DNA from: Cladorhizidae sp. MBARI D1340-BT2
Taxonomy: Eukaryota > Porifera > Demospongiae > Poecilosclerida > Cladorhizidae
Assembly (NCBI GenBank): GCA_028752905.1
Contig: JAQNBH010000004.1
Coordinates: forward strand, 4,237,739 to 4,301,738
Reading direction: 5' to 3'
DNA: 64,000 nt
Position 1 is the first letter of the stretch. Every line of letters starts with the position of its first letter. Shown in pieces: positions 41,901-46,152 of the stretch. The notes under the pieces are model-generated. The model was given only the letters and a program-made list of their open reading frames with translations, was not told the origin of the DNA and searched no databases. The position numbers and the translations under genes were made by a program.

Positions 41901-44654
41901 GAACTCTTCGGATAATATTTTCACAACAGCTATCAATGGAAAGCAGCACACCATTGCTAAGAAAAGGAAGGTTGTAAGGACTGCTAATGATGAACAACTT
42001 GACAAGGCTGGTAAGTAAAAACGAAACATTTAGCTAGCTACTGTACCTTACTACAATGGCTGTTTTTTGTGTAGTGTTCCTATGGTTTACGCAGAAGAGA
42101 ATTGAAGGGATGCCTGTGTCTGGCCCACTGCTAAGTGAGAAGGCAAACCAGTTTCATAGAAACTTGCACCCAGACACCCACGATGCATGTTTCAAGGCCA
42201 GCTCAGGATGGCTATGGCGTTTTTGTAAGAAAGCATATCAATCTGGCTACATGGAGCAGATGAAATGAGCCACCAGGAACTGTCGGATCATGAAATTTTG
42301 CAACAGGTAACTTATCTCAATAATTACTGTATGTACACTATGTCCAGCAATGGCACATCTTTACATTCAAATTGTACGAATGTACATGTAATCATTACAG
42401 GCTACACTAGAACTCCATGACGACAGTTCGGATGAGGAGAGTGATTCATCCTTATCCCTTGGCATTCCATCCAGTGCAGAGGCAGCAGAAATGATGGATA
42501 AATGTCTACTGTGGTATGAGCATCAGGAAGAATCCGAATCAACCACCCTCCTTCACTTAAAAAGGGTGCATAGATTGGCTTCTCATAAGAGACAGTGGCA
42601 AACAACATTGCAGTCATTTAAACAATAAACATTTATACATATGTACTGTATGTATATACTGTATGTACATACATTGTACCGTAATTATTTAATCATATTC
42701 ATAGATGACCCTCACTTATACGTAAATTTCACTTATACGTAAGGGGCTTGGTCCCAAGCCTTACGTATAACTGAGGGTCCACTGTACACAGAACTAGTAC
42801 ACAGAACTAGTATACAGAACAGTATACAGAACTAGTATACAGAACTAGTATAGTATACAGAACTAGTACACATAACTAGTACACAGAACTAGTATACAGA
42901 GCAGTATACAGAACTAGTATACAGAACTAGTATAGTATACAGAACTAGTACACAGAACTAGTATACAGAACTAGTATACAGAGCAGTATACAGAACTAGT
43001 ATACAGAACTAGTACACATAACTAGTACACAGAACTAGTATACAGAACTACACAGAACTAGTATACAGAACTAGTATACAGAGCAGTATATAGAACTAGT
43101 ATACAGAACTAGTACACAGAACTAGTATACAGAACTAGTATACAGAGCAGTATACAGAACTAGTATACAGAACTAGTACACATAACTAGTACACAGAACT
43201 AGTATACAGAACTAGTATACAGAACTACACAGAACTAGTATACAGAACTAGTATACAGAGCAGTATATAGAACTAGTATACAGAACTAGTACACAGAACT
43301 AGTACACAGAACTAGTATACAGAACTAGTATACAGAATTAGTATACAGAACTAGTACACAGAACTAGTATACAGAACTAGTATACAGAACTACACAGAAC
43401 TAGTATACAGAACTAGTATACAGAGCAGTATACAGAACTAGTATACAGAACTAGTATATAGAACTAGTACACAGAACTAGTATACAGAACTAGTATACAG
43501 AACTAGTACACATAACTAGTATACAGAACTAGTACACAGAACTAGTATACAGAACTAGTATCTAGTATACAGAACTAGTATACAGAACTAGTACACATAA
43601 CTAGTATACAGAACTAGTACACAGAACTAGTATACAGAACTAGTATCTAGTATACAGAACTAGTATACAGCAGGTACTAAATGGAGAGGTTGGTAGGCAT
43701 ACTTATTTTTTGTCTCAATCTATAAAACCTCTTGTGGATTAATGGACCTCGCAATTACCATATTAGTTCGAGGGGTTATGCGTTCAGAGATGTTAGCAAA
43801 CAAGAATTTGTGGGGGAATATTCATGGGTTGAGGGGTTATGTATTCAGAGATGTTAGCAAACAAGAATTCGTGGGGGAATATTCATGGGTTGTGTGTGTG
43901 GGGGTACAGTGGAAGCCACACCCTGCTCCCCATCACACCTATTCACAGATTGGATTCCAACCATCAAAACTAAGGCCATTAAACTGCTTCCTCTATGCAA
44001 GTAGTTCACAGGAAGGAAGACCCTTTACCAATTTATATGGTTAGGCGCCTGGCAAGTAAGTCACGATACTAATTGCACGAGTAATGAATTTGACTGCTGA
44101 AACTATTGTCTGCAAGTCATGACTGACCATGTCATCATAAATGAGAGATACCAATTCTTCATCTTCATCAGAGAGCTTGGTAAGTGAGACATATTCAGAG
44201 ATACTGGTAAAGGGTCTTCCCAAACGAGACAAGGGCATCAGTTTAGTCTGGTCTGGGTGGATGAAACGGTCTGCTTTAATTTGGTAAAGGATCTCACTTT
44301 CTCTCTAGTTGTAACTGGTGTGAGTGGCCTTCTATAATGGTGGACAAGGTCAGCTGAAACATTATTTAGCTACTGAAATACCCGCTGCTGCGTCGTTCTT
44401 GGCCAGTGCGCTTCCCAGGGCGAGTATGGCCTGTTCCTTAACCTTCATGACAACTTCCCTCGTATCTGCACACTCTTCCACTACCGCTGATACTGCGTGT
44501 GGATACCATGAGAATGGGCATTATTACGAAATCCTTTCACCACGTTCCTACGTCCATGAAACTTACCTATTCTGTTTAGCACTTCTATAGCAGTTGGCAA
44601 GGATTTCTCTTTCAACAGCTCTTGTGCTTGTTTGTACAAGCTCGGCAAATCCAT
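4871..44654 (-). CDS. PSMD11: 26S proteasome non-ATPase regulatory subunit 11 (PSMD11/Rpn6), 11 exons, complete
   Basis: Lid subunit of the 19S regulatory particle. Rpn6 has an N-terminal helical solenoid and a C-terminal PCI domain, and is known to clamp lid, base and 20S core together. Coding exons on the minus strand: 44654-44567, 44492-44382, 41362-41238, 33824-33639, 29945-29807, 29532-29391, 19019-18896, 18655-18608, 16136-16023, 15874-15823, 5013-4871. All junctions are GT-AG and phases match, giving 1,272 nt (423 residues plus TAG). The human protein has 422. Diagnostic stretches include [64 protein letters not shown] and [11 protein letters not shown]. The solenoid covers about residues 1-220 and the PCI/winged-helix part about 225-395. 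No frameshift or stop breaks the frame. Introns total 38.5 kb, mostly tandem repeats and transposons. The start is chosen as the first in-frame Met that aligns with the family N-terminus. Confidence 0.96.
5014..5046 (-). other. PSMD11: PSMD11 intron 10, 3' end
   Basis: The acceptor (CTCACACTGCAG) is preceded on the minus strand by short CACACCCTCACATCTAA-type repeats that lead into the ~60-bp array. Intron 10 (5014-15822, 10.8 kb) is the longest in the gene. Confidence 0.7.
5060..5800. repeat. ~60-bp minisatellite in PSMD11 intron 10
   Basis: About 12 irregular units built from GGTTGAAGTAGGTTGACAAT, AGCACTGGGGACACACACTG and GACCAACACCACACTGGGTT. Unit length varies because blocks are dropped or doubled. 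Minus-strand open frames here are repeat-encoded. Confidence 0.92.
5801..6682. other. Intron 10 sequence between arrays
   Basis: No gene recognised. It contains a 3-4-copy repeat at 6095-6312. Open frames at 5643-6068 (-) and 5729-6143 (+) show no family signature. Confidence 0.6.
6095..6312. repeat. ~60-bp tandem repeat, about 3.5 copies
   Basis: Units carry CAACCTGCAGCTATTGTGGG, GAGACATCTGTACACCTGAG and AGAGTGCAAGAAGCTTCCTG in order, with a few substitutions between copies. Confidence 0.9.
6683..7388. repeat. 47-bp satellite array, block 1 (intron 10)
   Basis: About 15 near-identical 47-bp monomers containing ACATCACTAACACTAGAGCA and CACCTCACAGAGTATGCACA. The main polymorphism is ATGTAG versus ATGCAG at the unit join. 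The array is interrupted at 7389 by a transposon and continues at 9807. Confidence 0.97.
7389..7833. repeat. Left terminal inverted repeat, transposon copy A
   Basis: Pairs with 9363-9806 inverted, with scattered substitutions and small indels such as CATGTCAAATC against CATCAAATC near the tip. The minus-strand open frame at 7658-7894 lies mostly in this arm and is not considered a gene. Confidence 0.88.
8101..9197 (+). pseudogene. Transposase-like ORF of copy A, frameshifted
   Basis: Three frames together cover one protein. 8101 to about 8320 has [20 protein letters not shown], a likely first-Asp region. About 8320-8570 has [19 protein letters not shown]. About 8560-8844 has [20 protein letters not shown]. 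8958-9197 encodes a C-terminal domain with [13 protein letters not shown] and YPDPSDQL. Breaks lie near 8310-8330 and at a T8 run near 8563. A 39-bp tandem duplication repeats [12 protein letters not shown]. The relative at 21.5 kb has [11 protein letters not shown] where this copy has [11 protein letters not shown], so a putative catalytic Asp is Gly here. It is almost certainly inactive. Confidence 0.75.
9363..9806. repeat. Right terminal inverted repeat, transposon copy A
   Basis: Inverse partner of 7389-7833. The element tip is GAATGACCCAC at 9796-9806, followed directly by the array (ATGCAGACATCAC). Confidence 0.88.
9807..12007. repeat. 47-bp satellite array, block 2
   Basis: About 47 monomers of the same family as block 1, between the two transposon copies. 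One unit near 11730 lacks 8 bp. A rare ACGTG join variant occurs near 10838. Unit identity is very high, indicating recent homogenisation. Confidence 0.97.
12008..14425 (+). mobile_element. DNA transposon copy B, identical to copy A
   Basis: The second 2,418-bp copy lies exactly 4,619 bp downstream of copy A. It has the same termini, same junctions with the array and the same frameshifts. All encoded peptides are identical to copy A's. This points to duplication of array plus element, or sequence homogenisation, rather than a second insertion. An assembly duplication cannot be excluded. Confidence 0.88.
12720..13816 (+). pseudogene. Transposase-like ORF of copy B, frameshifted
   Basis: Same broken transposase as at 8101-9197, including the 39-bp internal duplication, the T8 frameshift and the [11 protein letters not shown] substitution. 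It adds no independent information on function. Confidence 0.75.
14426..15822. repeat. 47-bp satellite array, block 3, abutting PSMD11 exon 10
   Basis: About 30 monomers. The last partial unit ends in ACTAGAGCACACCTCAC, directly adjacent to the exon at 15823. The array supplies the exon-10 splice donor sequence on the minus strand. Confidence 0.97.
15823..15874 (-). CDS. PSMD11: PSMD11 exon 10 (residues 360-376)
   Basis: 52 nt encoding [17 protein letters not shown], the winged-helix part of the PCI domain. From the first intron base, the GTGAGGTGTGCTCTAG donor sequence is also part of the 47-bp satellite monomer filling intron 10. Confidence 0.95.
15875..16022 (-). other. PSMD11: PSMD11 intron 9
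   Basis: 148-bp intron, GTAAAG to CTCCATCCAG, without tandem arrays apart from a short ACTACTACT run. It is one of four short introns that escaped repeat expansion. Confidence 0.85.
16023..16136 (-). CDS. PSMD11: PSMD11 exon 9 (residues 322-359)
   Basis: 114 nt, 38 codons, phase 0. It encodes [20 protein letters not shown], the PCI core. Its donor GTAAAGGGTC coincides with a motif that recurs around the 5' end of the gene. Confidence 0.96.
16277..16362. repeat. Inverted-repeat arm, left, flanking 27-bp array
   Basis: Contains CGTCCATAACTCTGTTGTTC and GACCCCTATTAATACCAGAA, and ATTTATCACGAATTATTCAC upstream. The reverse complement of 18435-18519 matches along its length with scattered changes. 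Confidence 0.8.
16484..18246. repeat. 27-bp minisatellite, about 65 copies (intron 8)
   Basis: Monomer made of GTGTGCACAGAGTACAGGG plus TTACTCAG. The period is divisible by 3 and lacks stops in several frames, which creates artefactual open frames of up to 599 codons on both strands. It sits between two inverted arms. Confidence 0.97.
18435..18519. repeat. Inverted-repeat arm, right, flanking 27-bp array
   Basis: Contains GTGTTAATAGGGGTCGAAGG and CACAGTTATGGACG, and ends near TTCATGATAAATGG. It is the inverse of the arm at 16277-16362. The arms plus central array resemble a MITE with an expanded internal tandem repeat. Confidence 0.8.
18608..18655 (-). CDS. PSMD11: PSMD11 exon 8 (residues 306-321)
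   Basis: A 48-nt exon, phase 0 on both sides, encoding [16 protein letters not shown]. It aligns to the short linker between the FEKAL helix and the STHLAKLYD helix of the family. Acceptor TTTCCAG, donor GTGAGT. Confidence 0.88.
18656..18895 (-). other. PSMD11: PSMD11 intron 7
   Basis: 240-bp intron, GTGAGG to GTTTCCAG, strongly GA-rich on the minus strand (TCCCTCCCTCTC-type on plus). No array or gene. Confidence 0.85.
18896..19019 (-). CDS. PSMD11: PSMD11 exon 7 (residues 264-305)
   Basis: 124 nt, phase 2 in and phase 0 out. It encodes [17 protein letters not shown] and [13 protein letters not shown]. The acceptor GTCGTAG sits about 20 bp from the 22-bp array of intron 6. The donor is GTGAGG. 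Confidence 0.95.
19038..20147. repeat. 22-bp minisatellite, about 50 copies (intron 6)
   Basis: Monomer CAACTACATGTATACAACAC plus AA, with TGCATG, TACACA and CCACATG variants. It starts about 20 bp from the exon-7 acceptor. A 308-bp block (14 units) is duplicated: variant patterns at about 19268-19576 recur at 19576-19884. A transposon tip interrupts the array at 20148. Open frames here are repeat-encoded. Confidence 0.96.
20161..20523. repeat. Subterminal direct repeats of the 3.2-kb transposon
   Basis: TGTGACTCGCGTGAC at 20161, TGTGACTCGCGTGGC at 20327 and TGTGACTCGCATGAC at 20509, all in the same orientation. A fourth, TGTGACTCGTGTGAC, lies at 23021. Spacing and location fit transposase-binding sites, by analogy with other DNA transposons. 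Confidence 0.6.
20864..22651 (-). pseudogene. Transposase-like gene of the 3.2-kb element, broken
   Basis: Read on the minus strand from 22651. A N-terminal part carries [32 protein letters not shown] and [12 protein letters not shown]. The middle part (22130-21309) has [39 protein letters not shown] and [20 protein letters not shown]. The C-terminal part (21358-20864) has [19 protein letters not shown] and [18 protein letters not shown], a small beta-rich (Tudor-like) domain by appearance. Frames change near 22140 and 21340, and a roughly 100-bp duplication at 22259-22450 breaks the N-terminal frame. The family occurs as repetitive proteins in several invertebrates (established only from memory of such motifs). 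The DDE assignment is inference. Confidence 0.7.
22259..22450. repeat. Roughly 104-bp tandem duplication inside the transposase gene
   Basis: The block GAGAGAGCATATGTCTCTCT ... GAACGCACTGTTATGAC is present twice in direct tandem (about 22259-22362 and 22363-22450) with a few differences (GTTGAAGATC against GTTGGAGATC). It duplicates the [13 protein letters not shown] codons. Confidence 0.85.
23369..23999. other. Intron 6, unique sequence between transposon and 30-bp array
   Basis: No gene or repeat family recognised. Open frame 23628-23834 has no signature. Confidence 0.55.
24000..26219. repeat. 30-bp minisatellite, about 75 copies (intron 6)
   Basis: Main monomer CTAGCCTACATGTGTGTGCA plus TGGACTTGAG. 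Shorter 25-bp variants (CTATAGCTACATGTG type) occur mainly in the left half. The right half from about 25000 is regular and 30-bp phased, giving in-frame artefactual open frames on both strands. Confidence 0.96.
26535..26840. repeat. Nested imperfect palindrome, about 300 bp
   Basis: The left arm has GGATTAGAAAGTGCTA, then ATCTGTGGCTAGAGGAAGCC. The right arm has the inverse (GGCTTCCTCTAGCCACAGAT, then TAGCACCTTCTAATC). Ends AAAGTGGGGTACC and GTACCCCCACCTTGG are also inverse. Consistent with a foldback or MITE insertion. Confidence 0.78.
26868..27240. repeat. 16-bp minisatellite, about 23 copies
   Basis: Monomer ATCTTTTGAGAGACCA with ACCTATC, CCTATGTT and ACACCA variants, located between inverted arms. 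The overlapping minus-strand open frames are artefacts. Confidence 0.94.
27600..28087 (+). pseudogene. Harbinger nuclease remnant (N- and C-terminal pieces)
   Basis: The N-terminal piece has [20 protein letters not shown] and [11 protein letters not shown], and, after a frameshift, [18 protein letters not shown]. These match the Arg-rich WVRPI...GEYHNL...DPE..RYLRMS start of Harbinger nucleases. The C-terminal piece (to stop at 28085-28087) has [20 protein letters not shown], the family's typical end. The DDE catalytic core between them is missing. Confidence 0.75.
28105..28557 (-). pseudogene. MADF/Myb-SANT-like protein of the Harbinger element, broken
   Basis: From ATG at 28557 the frame reads [10 protein letters not shown], then a stop, then [27 protein letters not shown]...TTTAG intron may separate this from [12 protein letters not shown] and [19 protein letters not shown]. 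These are classic MADF/Myb-like motifs of the accessory DNA-binding protein. The early in-frame stop replaces the conserved Trp region, so the copy is dead. Confidence 0.72.
28800..28833. repeat. (GT)n followed by G14 tract
   Basis: A GT-dinucleotide run passes into 14 consecutive G residues, just outside the Harbinger right end. Confidence 0.9.
28905..29375. repeat. 27-29-bp minisatellite beside the exon-6 donor
   Basis: About 17 units with TGTGCATGTGCTAGTGTACA and GTACATG. TGTGTGCATG and TGTGCATG length variants alternate. The last partial unit lies about 15 bp from the PSMD11 exon 6 donor at 29390. Confidence 0.95.
29391..29532 (-). CDS. PSMD11: PSMD11 exon 6 (residues 217-263)
   Basis: 142 nt, phase 1 in and phase 2 out. 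It encodes [17 protein letters not shown] and [13 protein letters not shown] at the entry to the PCI region. The GTACGC donor lies about 10 bp from a tandem array. Confidence 0.96.
29533..29806 (-). other. PSMD11: PSMD11 intron 5
   Basis: 274-bp intron, GTAAGT to TCTCTTGCAG. It holds several G-rich runs on the plus strand (C-rich in the transcript) but no array. Confidence 0.85.
29807..29945 (-). CDS. PSMD11: PSMD11 exon 5 (residues 171-216)
   Basis: 139 nt, phase 0 in and phase 1 out. It encodes [20 protein letters not shown], one of the most conserved Rpn6 stretches. The acceptor (TCCTCCAAG) is preceded by a 23-nt C run and the large pyrimidine-rich array of intron 4. The donor is GTAAGT. 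Confidence 0.96.
29958..29980. repeat. G23 homopolymer next to exon-5 acceptor
   Basis: 23 consecutive G on plus (C on the transcribed strand), 12 bp from the exon-5 acceptor. It forms part of the polypyrimidine tract in the pre-mRNA. Its length is likely unstable in the assembly. Confidence 0.95.
29981..33440. repeat. 23/24-bp purine-rich minisatellite, about 145 copies (intron 4)
   Basis: Monomer AGAATGGAGGGAGAAGGAGG plus AGAC (24 bp) or the GGAC variant (23 bp), with GATGG, GAGAGATGG and GATAGAGG variants. The plus strand is almost entirely purine for 3.4 kb apart from the C of GACAG and scattered T. Larger blocks recur, such as a module near 30480-30840 that reappears near 31380-31800. 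Open frames of over 1,000 codons on both strands are artefacts. Confidence 0.97.
33441..33638 (-). other. PSMD11: PSMD11 intron 4, 5' end
   Basis: About 200 bp of GA-rich, less regular sequence between the array and the exon-4 donor. It looks like decayed array or its seed sequence. Confidence 0.6.
33639..33824 (-). CDS. PSMD11: PSMD11 exon 4 (residues 109-170)
   Basis: 186 nt, 62 codons, phase 0 on both sides. It encodes the conserved [14 protein letters not shown] and [10 protein letters not shown] segments. Its acceptor tract runs straight into a GC-rich 28-bp minisatellite. The donor is GTAAGA. Confidence 0.96.
33837..34012. repeat. 28-bp minisatellite beside exon-4 acceptor
   Basis: About six units with GGGGGATGCAGGCATGGGTG plus GGGGTGAG, beginning about 12 bp from the exon-4 acceptor. 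On the transcript it is C-rich and continues the polypyrimidine tract. Confidence 0.94.
34208..34470. repeat. 24-bp minisatellite (intron 3)
   Basis: About 11 units of GGATATGCTAGGGCTAAGAC plus TAGG. One unit near 34340 is shortened. Confidence 0.95.
34471..34780. other. Intron 3 unique stretch
   Basis: About 310 bp with no gene or repeat family recognised. Confidence 0.55.
34781..35345. repeat. ~36-42-bp minisatellite (intron 3)
   Basis: About 14 units with CAACAGAACACAGCAGTATT and ATCAACAATGATGCAACAAG. Variation comes from loss of the GCAACA step. Confidence 0.95.
35575..37425. repeat. ~38-bp minisatellite, about 48 copies (intron 3)
   Basis: Units with CAGGCCCTTCCTCATGGGAA plus GCTCAGCTACTGGGTACA. 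Two main subtypes (CCTCATGGGAAGCTCAG and CTTCACGGGGAGCCCAG) are interspersed. The right end is more diverged (GCTTATATAAG variants). Three overlapping open frames are artefacts. Confidence 0.95.
37426..37780. other. Intron 3 unique stretch
   Basis: No gene recognised. A minus-strand open frame (37554-37784) has cysteines but no family pattern. A TATATATATA run lies near 37620. Confidence 0.5.
37785..37919. repeat. (GTAT)n microsatellite
   Basis: ATGTATGT repeats interrupted by ATCT and AGGT. A block of about 60 bp (TATCTATGTATGTATGTATC and so on) is itself duplicated. Confidence 0.95.
37920..38220. other. Intron 3 stretch with C-rich tract
   Basis: Unique sequence passes into a C/A-rich tract (about 38100-38225) with repeated CAGCCCCCCAAAACCACCTC blocks. 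No gene. Confidence 0.6.
38229..38545. repeat. 32-bp minisatellite, about 10 copies (intron 3)
   Basis: Monomer AGTGGCACTGTCAAGAGCTG plus CCCCAGTGCAGC, very homogeneous, with one GCATC variant. Confidence 0.96.
38546..39018. other. Intron 3 unique stretch with (AC)n
   Basis: No gene recognised. An (AC)n run of about 24 bp lies at 38755-38780. Confidence 0.55.
39019..39690. repeat. 37-bp minisatellite, about 18 copies (intron 3)
   Basis: Monomer CCTGACACTGTTGTGGGTGG plus ACCCACTGTGCACCAGT. Truncated units (CAAGT or GATGA joins) recur. Three minus-strand frames stay open because of the repeat. Confidence 0.95.
39691..40028. repeat. ~50-bp minisatellite (intron 3)
   Basis: About seven units with GTGAGAGACCACACCTCACC plus CTCAGCCATGACTGGCAAGT, of irregular length. 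Confidence 0.92.
40029..41022. repeat. ~52-bp minisatellite, about 20 copies (intron 3)
   Basis: Units with CCCCAAGCTCCAGCCCCAAC, TCAAGCTGAAGGCCTAAACC and AGCACCCATCTT, with internal deletions. Confidence 0.95.
41023..41237 (-). other. PSMD11: PSMD11 intron 3, 5' end
   Basis: About 215 bp of unique sequence between the array and the exon-3 donor. It contains one copy of the GGTAAAGGATC motif (41212-41222). Confidence 0.6.
41238..41362 (-). CDS. PSMD11: PSMD11 exon 3 (residues 67-108)
   Basis: 125 nt, ending in phase 0 at GTATGT. It encodes [13 protein letters not shown] and [20 protein letters not shown], the solenoid repeat region. The acceptor is GTGTAG. Confidence 0.93.
41447..41692. repeat. 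13-bp ACTAGT minisatellite, block 1 (intron 2)
   Basis: Monomer CAGAACTAGTATA with CACA variants. Each unit contains the palindrome ACTAGT. Interrupted at 41693 by a Tigger-like element. Confidence 0.95.
41693..42784 (+). mobile_element. Tigger/pogo-like (Tc1/mariner) element, internally deleted
   Basis: 1,092-bp element with ends CAGTGGACCCTCGTTTATCC and the inverse of CAGTGGACCCTCAGTTATAC, flanked by TA on both sides (41691-41692 and 42785-42786), the Tc1/mariner target duplication. TTATCCGCA-type direct repeats lie inside the left end and TTATACGTAA-type inside the right. It keeps a CENP-B-type HTH fragment and the transposase C-terminus but lacks the DDE core. It is inserted in the 13-bp array of PSMD11 intron 2. 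Confidence 0.9.
41935..42628 (+). pseudogene. Tigger/pogo transposase remnant
   Basis: A first piece (to 42010) has [20 protein letters not shown] with an NLS-like KKRK. A 64-bp GT-AG intron (42011-42074) joins it in frame to [20 protein letters not shown] and [13 protein letters not shown], a CENP-B-type HTH domain. After the deletion point near 42265, [12 protein letters not shown] leads through another apparent intron (about 42307-42400) to an acidic [11 protein letters not shown] segment and [16 protein letters not shown], the typical C-terminus. Stop TAA at 42626-42628. The catalytic core is absent. Confidence 0.82.
42787..43674. repeat. 13-bp ACTAGT minisatellite, block 2 (intron 2)
   Basis: Continuation of the 13-bp array. 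GAGCAGTATA and AACTACACAG variants repeat with a larger period, showing higher-order structure. Confidence 0.95.
43675..44381 (-). other. PSMD11: PSMD11 intron 2, 5' end
   Basis: About 700 bp without an assigned gene. It holds a two-copy ~64-bp repeat (43770-43896) and three copies of the GGTAAAGG motif. Open frame 44041-44238 (-) looks protein-like but has no recognised family. Confidence 0.55.
43770..43896. repeat. ~64-bp direct tandem duplication
   Basis: Two copies of a block containing TTCAGAGATGTTAGCAAACA and GTGGGGGAATATTCATGGGT. Confidence 0.9.
44382..44492 (-). CDS. PSMD11: PSMD11 exon 2 (residues 30-66)
   Basis: 111 nt, phase 1 in and phase 1 out. It contains [20 protein letters not shown], matching the VKEQ-I-LGS-LAK stretch of the family. 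Acceptor CACGCAG; donor GTATTT is weak but restores AAELGEV across the junction. Confidence 0.9.
44567..44654 (-). CDS. PSMD11: PSMD11 exon 1 (residues 1-29)
   Basis: The ATG follows a purine-rich context (ATCAGGAGG). The exon encodes [19 protein letters not shown] and on to LNRI, matching the first helices of Rpn6. It ends in phase 1 at a consensus GTAAGT donor. The following intron is only 74 bp, unlike the others. Confidence 0.88.
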
Positions 44655-44683
44655 CCTCCTGATAAAGTTAGTGTGCCGTAGCC

Positions 44684-44710
44684 GATCCTTTACCTTCCTT
44701 GGTAAAGGGT
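44684..44710. promoter_or_regulatory. Inverted CCTTTACC / GGTAAAGG pair upstream of PSMD11 start
   Basis: CCTTTACC, then a 6-nt spacer TTCCTT, then GGTAAAGG, 32-56 bp upstream of the PSMD11 ATG. The same octamer recurs at 41213, 44021, 44206, 44283, 45094 and 46164. Position and palindromic form suggest a core-promoter or transcription-factor site. Function is inferred. Confidence 0.45.
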
Positions 44711-44912
44711 GGCACAAAACACAGACGATGAAAGCGCGTGCGCCGCTAGTGAGTATCCTGAATTTAACGACACCTTACAACAACAGAATTTACATTTTAA
44801 AAAGACAGAGAATCAGATTAGTCTAGGAGTACTAGACTAGTACTAATAATGATGATGTCAGTGTGTATTTGATGTCAGTGTGTATTTAATTATTATTCTC
44901 CTGTGTGTGGAC

Positions 44913-45006
44913 TTAAACAAGGAGAGGGGAGAAAGCATTTCCCTTGAAGATAATGTTGCCTTTCGACTTGTCTGGACCTTGTAACACAAGCCCTTCCTCA
45001 CGTACA
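44913..45006 (-). CDS. Putative terminal exon of an unidentified small minus-strand gene
   Basis: A good acceptor (CTCTTTCTCTCTCCAG) is followed by a frame encoding VREEGLVLQGPDKSKGNIIF and KGNAFSPLLV, then TAA at 44915-44913, 258 bp upstream of the PSMD11 ATG. It could join in frame to ATGTTTAAGTC|GTGAGT at 46163-46153, giving a 34-residue protein (47 if the upstream in-frame ATG is used). I recognise no family. It could equally be the end of a longer gene or an untranslated leader of PSMD11. Confidence 0.35.
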
Positions 45007-45139
45007 CTGGAGAGAGAGAAAGAGGTGACGTAAACATAACACAGAAATGGAATAACTAATAACCAAATATCAAGGGTGCTATGTACCAATATAGGTAAAG
45101 GGTTTACAATGGACCCAATAATCAACTTGAAATCTACTC

Positions 45140-45600
45140 TCTCAATGTTTCCACTAGATGCCCTAGCCTTCATCAGGAATAATGGCTAGATGCTCTAGCC
45201 TTCATCAGGAATAATGACTAGATGCCCTAGCCTTCATCAGGAATAATGACTAGATTCATCAGGAATAATGACTGAATGCTCTAGCCTTCATCAGGAATAA
45301 TGACTGGATGCTCTAGCCTTCATCAGGAATAATGACTAGATGCTCTAGCCTCCATCAGGAATAATGACTAGATGCCCTAGCCTTCATCAGGAATAATGAC
45401 TAGATGCTCTAGCCTCCATCAGGAATAATGACTAGATGCTCTAGCCTTCATCAGGAATAATGACTAGATGCTCTAGCCTTCATCAGGAATATTGACTAGA
45501 TGCCCTAGCCTTCATCAGGAATAATGACTAGATGCTCTAGCCTTCATCAGGAATAATGACTAGATGCTCTAGCCTTCATCAGGAATAATGACTATATGCC
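45140..45600. repeat. 32-bp minisatellite, about 14 copies
   Basis: Monomer ATGACTAGATGCTCTAGCCT plus TCATCAGGAATA, with CCCTAG and CTCCATC variants. It lies upstream of PSMD11, inside the possible intron of the small gene. Confidence 0.95.
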
Positions 45601-46140
45601 TGGTTGGTGGTGGGGTATTAAACAACCTGTCCAGAGGTAGCTAAAGCAAGGCACTGGTGGATGGTGGGTATTATCCAGAGCTATCTAAAGCACAGGCACT
45701 GGTGGATGGTGGGTATTAAGCAAGGCACTGGTGGATGGTGGGGTATTAAACAACCTGTCCAGAGCTAACTAAAGCAAGGCACTGGTGGATGGTGGGTATT
45801 AAACAACCTGTCCAGAGCTAACTAAAGCAAGGCACTGGTGGATGGTGGGTATTAAACAACCTGTCCAGAGGTAGCTAAAGCAAGGCACTGGTGGATGGTG
45901 GGGTATTAAACAACCTGTCCAGAGGTAACTAAAGCAAGGCACTGGTGGATGGTGGGTATTAAACAACCTGTCCAGAGGTAGCTAAAGCAAGGCACTGGTG
46001 GATGGTGGGTATTAAACAACCTGTCCAGAGGTAGCTAAAGCAAGGCACTGGTGGATGGTGGGGTATTAAACAACCTGTCCAGAGGTAGCTAAAGCAAGGC
46101 ACTGGTGGATGGTGGGGTATTAAACAACCTGTCCAGAGCT
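45601..46140. repeat. 53-bp minisatellite, about 10 copies
   Basis: Units with CAAGGCACTGGTGGATGGTG, GGTATTAAACAACCTGTCC and AGAGGTAGCTAAAG. It directly follows the 32-bp array. Confidence 0.95.
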
Positions 46141-46152
46141 ACAGATACTCAC

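Noticed and set aside
42056..42268. CENP-B-like protein as a host gene
   Set aside because: It lies inside TIRs with TA flanks and is a truncated transposase HTH fragment.
44041..44238. Minus-strand 65-codon ORF with plausible composition ([20 protein letters not shown])
   Set aside because: No recognised family and no matching PSMD11 segment. It lies in intron 2. It could be a nested exon, but nothing supports it.
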